Translations under genes and position numbers: made by a program | In this document: positions 8,712-14,835 of the stretch, in pieces | How positions within the stretch are numbered: the first letter of the stretch is position 1 | Layout of the letters: each line of letters begins with the position of its first letter | The notes under the pieces: model-generated | Databases searched by the model: none | What the model saw: only the letters and a program-made list of their open reading frames with translations | What the model was told of the DNA's origin: nothing | Source: an uncultured Campylobacter sp. | GTDB taxonomy: Bacteria; Campylobacterota; Campylobacteria; Campylobacterales; Campylobacteraceae | Direction of reading: 5' to 3' | NCBI RefSeq assembly: GCF_937997595.1 | Contig: NZ_CALKTS010000153.1 | Span: 1-32,144 of the forward strand | DNA: 32,144 bases

Positions 8712-9401
8712 TTAAGCTTGTATTTTCGCGCCCTTTGCGCCCAAAAAATGCATGATCAAAAGCACTGCGAAGCTAAAAATAAGCATCAGCGCCGAATACG
8801 CGTGAGCCTGCGCAAAATCGAGCGTCTCGGTCGCTTCGTAGATCGCGATGGAGGCGACCTTGGTCTGCTCGCTCACGCTGCCGCCGATCATCAGCACGAC
8901 GCCGAACTCGCCCATCGTGTGCGCAAAGCAGATCACCAAGGCGCTAAGCAGGGAGTGGCGTATCGCGGGTAACGCGACGCGAAACAGCTTGGAAAAATAG
9001 CCCTTGCCGAGCGAGTCGCACGCCCAAAAAAGCGAGCGCGGAAGCGAGCGAAAGCCCGAAACCAGCGGCGAAAACATAAACGGCAGCGAGTAGATACAGC
9101 TCGCGATCACGAGCCCGCTGAAATTAAATACGAGCCGAAGCCCGAAGTGTTTGTCAAAAAACTCGCCCAGCACCGAATACGGCGATAGGAAAACGAGCAG
9201 GTAAAACCCTAATACCGAGGGCGGCAGCACGAGCGGAAGCGAGATGATCGATTCGATCACGCTTTTGCCGCGGAAATTTTTTCTCGCCATAAAAAACGCA
9301 AGCGGCACGCAGATGATAAACAACGCAAATGTCGTTAAGCTCGCAAGCTTTAAGGAGACGAGAAACGGCGTGTAATCGAGCCCCTTTAGAATTTCAAACA
9401 T
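8712..9401 (-). CDS. modB: Molybdate ABC transporter permease
   Basis: This is the inner-membrane channel subunit of the molybdate importer, working with ModA and ModC. The 229 aa length is usual for ModB. About five hydrophobic segments are visible, and the cytoplasmic EAA loop that docks on ModC reads ACDSLGKGYFSKLFRVALPA (about 127-146), followed by MGEFG, typical of the molybdate/sulfate permease family. It starts ATG behind GGAGG. It lies last in the mod locus, separated from modC by about 1 kb without genes, so it may be transcribed separately or together with the GGDEF/EAL gene downstream. Confidence 0.95.
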   Translation of the reverse strand: MFEILKGLDYTPFLVSLKLASLTTFALFIICVPLAFFMARKNFRGKSVIESIISLPLVLPPSVLGFYLLVFLSPYSVLGEFFDKHFGLRLVFNFSGLVIASCIYSLPFMFSPLVSGFRSLPRSLFWACDSLGKGYFSKLFRVALPAIRHSLLSALVICFAHTMGEFGVVLMIGGSVSEQTKVASIAIYEATETLDFAQAHAYSALMLIFSFAVLLIMHFLGAKGAKIQA

Positions 9402-10437
9402 TTATCCTCCGAGCCGAGCCGCTGGGCCCAAAATATAAAATTTTAAAAGCCTAGCTCTGCTTTAAAATTTAGAGGCAAAGCCAGATAGAATTTACGCAAA
9501 CCTCATAGCCATAAGGTCTTGCAAAATGAAATTTTGAAAAAATATGCGCAGAGCTAGCTGCGCAAGAGCTTTAACGAAATGAAATTTTAAAAATTTCACG
9601 CAAGCTAAAGCGAGCGGAATTCTATAAAATTGCTTGGCTAATAAATTCCTTCAAGCGTGCAAATTCCGTCAGGCATTTAAACTCTACTAAGCTGGCAAAT
9701 TTTTAAGGTCACGAATTTTGCTGAGCTAAATTTCAAAAAGCTTAGCTTAGCTTTAAAACTTGAGCGGGCAGGATTTATCTGAGCGCAAATTTCACGCAAG
9801 ATATAGCCAAACGGCATTCTCTGAACAACTTAGTGGAATTACATTGAGCCTGACAAAACAAAATTTTAAAATTTCGCATAAACCCAAAAGACCCGGTTAA
9901 TGAAATTTTGCCGCAGCTCTTATTAAGCGAGTTTAGCACGCAAGCTTCAAGCCGTTAGAGCTTTTAAAATTTCAAAGCCACAAAATCCAGGTAAAATTCT
10001 AAATCTGAAAATTTTAAGTTTGCGCGAAGCTTCACATTAAATTTTTTACCAAGATCGCATGATAGAATTCGCGCAACTCCTGCCAAAAAAGTAAGCTAAA
10101 AGCCGCCAAATTTAAAAATAAACCCACCACGCCAATTAATAAATTCAAAGAAGGAATTTAACGGCGCCTGTCTGCGCAAAATCTAAAATTTAAGCTTACT
10201 TTCCCCACGCTATCTAGTCTAGCGTTGCGGTTTTACTCTAGCCTGCGTTTAAATTTTGTGTTTCATGAAAATCTAAGCGCGATGCGAATGAAATTTTAAA
10301 ATCTCACCGTATTTTGCGGGCAAATCTAGCTAAAATTTCGCAAAATCCCTCGTCTAAATTCCATAAAAGCCTGTATTTAGATCTCTAATCTAGTTGAAGT
10401 TTCCTACTTAGGCGCACCTAAAAGCTTGTCTGTAAGT
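9402..10437. other. 1 kb gene-free spacer inside the mod locus
   Basis: No convincing coding region is visible on either strand. The DNA is AT-rich, with roughly thirty RAATTY hexamers by eye and several near-palindromes of the type TGAAATTTTAAAATTTCA (for example near 9579 and 10287). A short hairpin (TTAGG-CGCA-CCTAA, 10408-10421) just past modC could be a weak terminator. A promoter for modB may lie at the left end, but I could not assign one. The spacer may be the remains of a lost gene or of a rearrangement that moved modB. Confidence 0.6.
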
Positions 10438-11286
10438 TTAAATTTTACGCAGAGTGATATTAAAGGCTTTGGCACCCGCTTTGACCTCATCGCCTACTTG
10501 CAAGCCATCGGCTTCTGCATTGCTTAGCACCACTTCGCACAGCTGGCTGCCGATCGCTACGACAGCCACTTTGACCCCGTCGCGTGCTTGCAAATCGACA
10601 ATCTTGCCCGCGAAAGAAAACTTCTGCGAGCCATTTGTTTTAAGAAAAATTTCCTCCGGCGTACCGGTGCGGACGATCCTGCCGTCCTTCATCTCATAAA
10701 CCCGCTTGCAAAGTCTATAAATCTCGCTTACGTCGTGGCTTACCAAAATCACGGTCTGATGAAACTGCTCGTGGATCTTTAGCAAATACTCTTGGATTTT
10801 TTCGCGCATCGTAAAATCAAGCGCCGAAAGCGGCTCGTCAAGTAGCAAAATTTCAGGCTCTTGCATCAGTGCGCGAGCAAGTGCTACGCGCTGCTTCTGT
10901 CCGCCACTAAGACCCTCGACGCCGGATTTCGCAAACTCGCTAAGCTCTAAAATTTCAAGCAACGTTGCAGCTTTTTGCGGATCGTTTCTGGCAAAAAGTA
11001 GATTGCCCGTCACGCTCATATTCTCAAAAAGTGCGTAGTCTTGAAATAAAAAGCCGATCCTGCGCTTGCCCGCACTTAAGAATTCATTGCCTTCTTGTAG
11101 CACGCGATCGCCGTCTTTTATGCTACCACTATCTGCGCGCAAAAATCCCGCTAAAATGCGCAGCAGTGTAGTCTTACCGCTGCCGCTGCGCCCATATAGG
11201 CACACAAACGAGCCTTTGTTAATCTCTAAGCGAGCATCAATCGAGAAATCATCACTGATTTTTTTCTTACAATCAATCGTTATCAT
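10438..11286 (-). CDS. modC: Molybdate ABC transporter ATP-binding protein
   Basis: This ATPase powers molybdate import. All nucleotide-binding motifs are present: Walker A GRSGSGKT (32-39), Q-loop Gln82, signature LSGGQ (126-130), Walker B with Asp150-Glu151, and switch His184. A short TOBE/Mop-like domain fills residues about 220-282, making the protein (282 aa) shorter than E. coli ModC (about 350 aa). Its ATG lies inside the 3' end of the mop-like gene (14 nt overlap), and only a weak AGAAAA-type ribosome site precedes it, so translation is probably coupled. Confidence 0.95.
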   Translation of the reverse strand: MITIDCKKKISDDFSIDARLEINKGSFVCLYGRSGSGKTTLLRILAGFLRADSGSIKDGDRVLQEGNEFLSAGKRRIGFLFQDYALFENMSVTGNLLFARNDPQKAATLLEILELSEFAKSGVEGLSGGQKQRVALARALMQEPEILLLDEPLSALDFTMREKIQEYLLKIHEQFHQTVILVSHDVSEIYRLCKRVYEMKDGRIVRTGTPEEIFLKTNGSQKFSFAGKIVDLQARDGVKVAVVAIGSQLCEVVLSNAEADGLQVGDEVKAGAKAFNITLRKI

Positions 11287-11665
11287 ATTTTTCTATATAT
11301 ATCGCAGTGGCGCTAATGTATGCGAAAACCTCGTCGCCCTCGCGTAAAGCAAGCTCCTGCGCAGAATGCGCGCTAATGAGCACATCAAAGCTTATCTTGC
11401 CTTCAAACCTGAGCGTGCATAAAATTTCACCTAAGCTTAGGCTCATAATCTTGCCGTGAATTTCATTTTCGCTAGATGCACCACTTAGGGCTTCGCGAGA
11501 TAAAAGCACATCGGTGCTTTTAAAGCCCACGTAAACTTCGCTACCCACCTTAAGCTCGCTACTTAGCTGCAGAAATACGCCACGTAGCTTGATGCCGCCC
11601 GCGATAAATCCTACAGAATGGATGCCGTCTTTTTGTAAAATTTCGTTGATTCTCGCTCTAATCAT
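11273..11665 (-). CDS. Stand-alone TOBE/Mop domain molybdenum-binding protein
   Basis: This 130 aa soluble protein consists of two Mop/TOBE-like repeats: residues about 1-58 (ending GFKSTDVLLSRE) and about 68-130 (ending DEVFAYISATAIYIE). Such domains bind molybdate as oligomers and may act as a buffer or as an accessory to ModC. It lies between modA and modC and overlaps both (TAATG with modA, 14 nt with modC). C. jejuni has a similar small Mo-pterin-binding-type gene next to modA. Storage versus regulation cannot be told from the sequence. Confidence 0.85.
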   Translation of the reverse strand: MIRARINEILQKDGIHSVGFIAGGIKLRGVFLQLSSELKVGSEVYVGFKSTDVLLSREALSGASSENEIHGKIMSLSLGEILCTLRFEGKISFDVLISAHSAQELALREGDEVFAYISATAIYIEKYDND

Positions 11666-12432
11666 TAAAACTCGTATCCGTATTTAGCAAAGATCACCCT
11701 GCCCTTATCGCTTAGGATAAAATCATAAAACGCCTTAGCTTCGGCATTGTCTTTGGCGCGATTTAGCACGACCATGCCTTGAGCTATCGGCTCGTAGAGT
11801 TTGGTATCAACTAAAATGAAATTTTCGCCCTGCTTGCAAGGCTTGTCGTTGCAGCCGTCTTTCGCCATCTTAGGCGCATACATCGCGCTAGCGGCGATAA
11901 AGCCGACGTCGGAAGCTTTAAGCGCTTGCGAAAGAGCCTCGCCGATCGATTTTGCTTCTACGATTTTGCCTTTGATCTCATCGTAAACTCCCGCTTTTTT
12001 GAAAGCCTCCACGCTTGCGGTGCCGTAAGGAGCGGTCTTCGGATTTGCTATCGTGATAGTTTTGACGCTAGGGTCTTTTAAGGCTTCAAGCCCCTTGCTA
12101 AGATCTACGCCGCGCACGCTAAACATCGCCACTTTGCCTTTGGCGTAAGTTTTGGCAGGCACCGTCGCAAAGCCCTCTTTATGCAGATCGTCTGCAAATT
12201 TCATATCCGCCGCCATAAAAATATCAAACGGAGCGCCGTTTTTAATCTGCGTGCTAAGCGCACCGCTGGCGCCCAAGCTCACGTTTAGCGTAGTTTGCGG
12301 ATGTAGCTTGGCAAATTCTGCCTTGATCTCGTCAAACGCATACGTCGTGTTCGCAGCGGCTGCGACGCTGACCTCTCCTGCGCTTAGCGCGCCTGCGGTT
12401 AAAATTCCTAAAAGCACTGCTTTCAACTTCAT
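11665..12432 (-). CDS. modA: Periplasmic molybdate-binding protein
   Basis: This is the substrate-binding protein that delivers molybdate (and often tungstate) to ModBC. It has 255 aa, with a signal peptide at residues 1-18 (MKLKAVLLGILTAGALSA). The mature protein begins with VAAAANTTYAFDEI, and SLGASGALSTQIKNGAPFDIFMAAD is the classic ModA oxyanion-contact region. The C-terminal part (IAQGMVVL, YDFILSDKGRVIFAKYGYEF) is typical of the family. An ATG start sits behind AAAGGC. It is first in the modA-mop-modC run, 101 nt after modE. Confidence 0.96.
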   Translation of the reverse strand: MKLKAVLLGILTAGALSAGEVSVAAAANTTYAFDEIKAEFAKLHPQTTLNVSLGASGALSTQIKNGAPFDIFMAADMKFADDLHKEGFATVPAKTYAKGKVAMFSVRGVDLSKGLEALKDPSVKTITIANPKTAPYGTASVEAFKKAGVYDEIKGKIVEAKSIGEALSQALKASDVGFIAASAMYAPKMAKDGCNDKPCKQGENFILVDTKLYEPIAQGMVVLNRAKDNAEAKAFYDFILSDKGRVIFAKYGYEF

Positions 12433-12533
12433 TTTATGCCTTTCGTTTCGGCTCTCACCGAGAATTGAATTGTATCTAAAATTTTAAATTTACGCCTTAA
12501 ATTTTAAAATTTTGAGCACCCAATTTCACCCTA

Positions 12534-13322
12534 TTACGCGCCAATAATGATCTCGCTAGGCTCGATGATCGCCGTTACCTCATCTCCTACTCCCAGAGCC
12601 ATCGCGGTGGCAGATTCTCGCGTGATGATCGCGGTGATGTTTTGATGCGAGCTTGTGCCTAGACAGATCTCTGCGTTTACCGCGCCGATTTTGACCTCGC
12701 TAATCGTGCCCTTGATTTGATTCGCCGTACTAAGTTTTAGCTTCTCCGAGGCTCCTTTAGCGATGATGACGCTTGGAGCCTTAAATAAAAACAGCACATC
12801 CTTGCCCACCTTTAGCCCTAATTTTTTTTCGCTTTCTACGGTTACCGTCGCGCATAAAATTTCGCCACCTGCGAGCTTAGCCGTGATTTGAGAATTTACA
12901 GCGCCTGTTTGAACATCCGCAATCTCAACGCTTAGCTGATTTCTCGCAGAAAGCTTCATACCGATCTTCTCTAAGCTTAAAAGGCTCTCTTCGGTGATCT
13001 CGTCAAGCTTTAAAATTTCACTCAAAAACGTCTCGCCCGCGTGGCTGATAGCATCATAAGCGCGAATCAGCTTGTGAGCGTATGGAGTGAGCTCCGAGCC
13101 GCTATTTTTCTTAGTACCTTGAGTGCGGACGATGAGCGGTTTTTTGCTCGCGTTGTTGATTAAATTTAGCGCATCCCAGCCGTTTTTATACGACACTCCT
13201 ACGATCTCTGCGGCCTTTGTAATACTTTTAGTCTCATCTACGGCCTTAAGCAGCTTAATGTGCTTGGCTAGAAGCGATGCTTTGTTGCCAAGCAGGAATT
13301 CCAAAGCAAATTTTGCGTCCAT
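12534..13322 (-). CDS. modE: ModE molybdate-responsive transcriptional regulator
   Basis: This is a full-length ModE of 262 aa. The N-terminal winged-helix domain (about 1-110) contains a helix-turn-helix in LKAVDETKSITKAAEIVGVSYKNGWDAL, followed by two Mop/TOBE molybdate-sensing repeats (about 128-190 and 200-262). On binding molybdate ModE usually represses mod genes. I chose the second ATG (13322): the first, at 13328, sits directly on the AAGGA ribosome site. A perfect inverted repeat lies 37-56 bp upstream of this start, over the likely promoter, suggesting autoregulation. Confidence 0.93.
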   Translation of the reverse strand: MDAKFALEFLLGNKASLLAKHIKLLKAVDETKSITKAAEIVGVSYKNGWDALNLINNASKKPLIVRTQGTKKNSGSELTPYAHKLIRAYDAISHAGETFLSEILKLDEITEESLLSLEKIGMKLSARNQLSVEIADVQTGAVNSQITAKLAGGEILCATVTVESEKKLGLKVGKDVLFLFKAPSVIIAKGASEKLKLSTANQIKGTISEVKIGAVNAEICLGTSSHQNITAIITRESATAMALGVGDEVTAIIEPSEIIIGA

Positions 13323-13358
13323 TTTCATCCTTTCTTATTTACTTTCACGTGATTTTAT

Positions 13359-13378
13359 AATATATCCTCTGATATATT
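13359..13378. promoter_or_regulatory. Candidate ModE operator over the modE promoter
   Basis: A perfect 8 bp inverted repeat (AATATATC and GATATATT around CTCT) lies in the divergent modE/mlaA interval. It overlaps or adjoins an AT-rich minus-strand -10-like region (TATTATAAAAT). The TATAT half-sites with dyad symmetry resemble the E. coli ModE box, although the 4 bp gap is shorter. The operator assignment is inferred from position and symmetry. Confidence 0.5.
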
Positions 13379-13445
13379 TCTTAAAGAGCTACAGGCTTTA
13401 TTCTGCGATATAAAGAGGGAAATTCTATATGAAATTTTACCTTTA

Positions 13446-13474
13446 TTGACAAAATTTCTTTAAACTTGTAAAAT
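13446..13474 (+). promoter_or_regulatory. Sigma70 promoter for mlaA-mlaC-RND operon
   Basis: A consensus -35 TTGACA (13446-13451) and a -10 TAAAAT (13469-13474) are separated by 17 bp. Transcription would begin near 13481, which rules out a TTG codon at 13482 as the mlaA start and supports the TTG at 13506. Confidence 0.75.
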
Positions 13475-13505
13475 CGCCACTTTGATTTATAAAGAAGGGT
13501 CACAT

Positions 13506-14225
13506 TTGAAATTTATAAAACTTATATTCTTAGCCGCAGCCTTAGCGCTTTGCGGTTGCTCGCAAAAGCAAGACGTAGCGCCTAGCGATACGGATGGTTT
13601 TGATGAGGAGTTTGCCAAGCGCGAAGTTTTCGATCCGCTTAGCGGCTATAACCGCGTTATGACGAGCTTTAACGACGTATTTTACTCATACATATTAACC
13701 CCCGTAGCCAGCGGCTACGATTACGTAATGCCCGATCCGATCCAGGGCGCGTTTTCAAATTTTTTCTATAATATTTTATATCCGATGAGGCTCGTAAACA
13801 ACCTATTGCAGGGTAAATTTGAAAATTCTTGGGACGAGACGAAGCGATTTTTGATCAATTCGACCGTCGGCTTCGGCGGACTTAACGATATGGCAGGCAA
13901 ATACTACGGGATTCCGCGCCACGACGAGGATTTCGGGCAAACGCTCGGATATTGGGGCGTTCCGGCGGGTCCGCACATCGTCTGGCCGATCTTAGGACAA
14001 AGCAATCTACGTGATACAGCGGGACTTGTCGGAGATTATTTTTCAAACCCGATAAATTATATTAAAGATGGCACTGTTCGAAACTCCGTCAATGGATTTA
14101 GAATATTTAACGACTACTCGCGCGATCCGAAATTTTATGAAAAAATGACCAAAGATGCGGTGGATCTGTATCCATTTTTACGCGATGCTTACGAGCAAAA
14201 TCGCGAGAAATTAATAAAGGAATGA
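13506..14225 (+). CDS. mlaA: MlaA (VacJ) outer-membrane lipid-asymmetry lipoprotein
   Basis: MlaA removes misplaced phospholipids from the outer leaflet of the outer membrane and hands them to MlaC. The product has 239 aa. A lipoprotein signal peptide ends in the lipobox LALCGC, and the VacJ core follows: DPLSGYNRVMTSFNDVFY, then LVNNLLQGKF, FLINSTVGFGGLNDMA, and DFGQTLGYWGVPAGPHIVWPILGQSNLRDTAG. I chose the TTG at 13506 because AAGAAGG precedes it and the mapped promoter excludes the upstream TTG. The stop overlaps the mlaC region. Confidence 0.93.
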   Translation: MKFIKLIFLAAALALCGCSQKQDVAPSDTDGFDEEFAKREVFDPLSGYNRVMTSFNDVFYSYILTPVASGYDYVMPDPIQGAFSNFFYNILYPMRLVNNLLQGKFENSWDETKRFLINSTVGFGGLNDMAGKYYGIPRHDEDFGQTLGYWGVPAGPHIVWPILGQSNLRDTAGLVGDYFSNPINYIKDGTVRNSVNGFRIFNDYSRDPKFYEKMTKDAVDLYPFLRDAYEQNREKLIKE

Positions 14226-14227
14226 AA

Positions 14228-14812
14228 ATGAAAATTTTAAAAGTTCTAGCGCTTTGCGGAGCGCTTTTGATTTCGGCGCACGCTATTAGCGATGCGGATA
14301 TCGAGCCTGTGATGGGCCAAAAGGTCGCCGAGGCCGTAGGCATTATGCGAAGCAGCGCGCCCAAAGACGCAAAGCCCGCGAAAATCTTTGCGCTTTTTGA
14401 CGGCTATTTTGATTATAAGATGATGGCAAAGCTCTCCCTTGCTAAACATTACGCGAGCCTTAGCCCTGCGCAGATCGCGGAATTTAATAAGGCTTTTGAA
14501 GCGCATCTAAAGCGCTCGTTTATCGAAAAGCTTTCGCTTTATACCGATCAGGATATGAAGGTGCTAAGCAAACAAAGCCCAAGTGATAAACGCCGCGTGC
14601 TAAAAACACAGGTCATCGGCGAGCAGAAAAACTACGACATAGATTTTAAATTTTATCCTAACGGCTCTGATTGGCGTATCTACGATGTCGATATCGTGGG
14701 CGTTAGCCTAATCCAAACCTATCGCTCGCAGCTAGGCGACGTAACGCAAAATTTAGGCTTTGACGAGCTCATAAAGCGGCTAAATTCCACCGTCATCAAT
14801 AGCGGCGAATAG
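14228..14812 (+). CDS. mlaC: MlaC (Ttg2D-like) periplasmic phospholipid carrier
   Basis: This soluble periplasmic protein ferries phospholipid between MlaA and the inner membrane. It has 194 aa, with a signal peptide at residues 1-18 (ending LLISAHA). The MlaC/Ttg2 fold is recognisable from FDGYFDYKMMAKLSLAKHY, FNKAFEAHLKRSF and the C-terminal DWRIYDVDIVGVSLIQTYRSQ. The second ATG (14228) has the proper distance from AAAGGA; the first (14222) touches it. The gene abuts mlaA and is followed by the RND transporter gene after 23 nt. No mlaD, mlaE or mlaF is in the window. Confidence 0.92.
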   Translation: MKILKVLALCGALLISAHAISDADIEPVMGQKVAEAVGIMRSSAPKDAKPAKIFALFDGYFDYKMMAKLSLAKHYASLSPAQIAEFNKAFEAHLKRSFIEKLSLYTDQDMKVLSKQSPSDKRRVLKTQVIGEQKNYDIDFKFYPNGSDWRIYDVDIVGVSLIQTYRSQLGDVTQNLGFDELIKRLNSTVINSGE

Positions 14813-14835
14813 CGGCACGCCTAAAAGAGCGGTAT

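Noticed and set aside
8676..8972. 98-codon plus-strand frame opposite modB
   Set aside because: Antisense to a clear permease gene; no independent support.
12433..12533. ModE box or strong promoter before modA
   Set aside because: Only a TACAAT-like -10 (12469-12474, minus) without a fitting -35 and no dyad like the one before modE; too weak to list.
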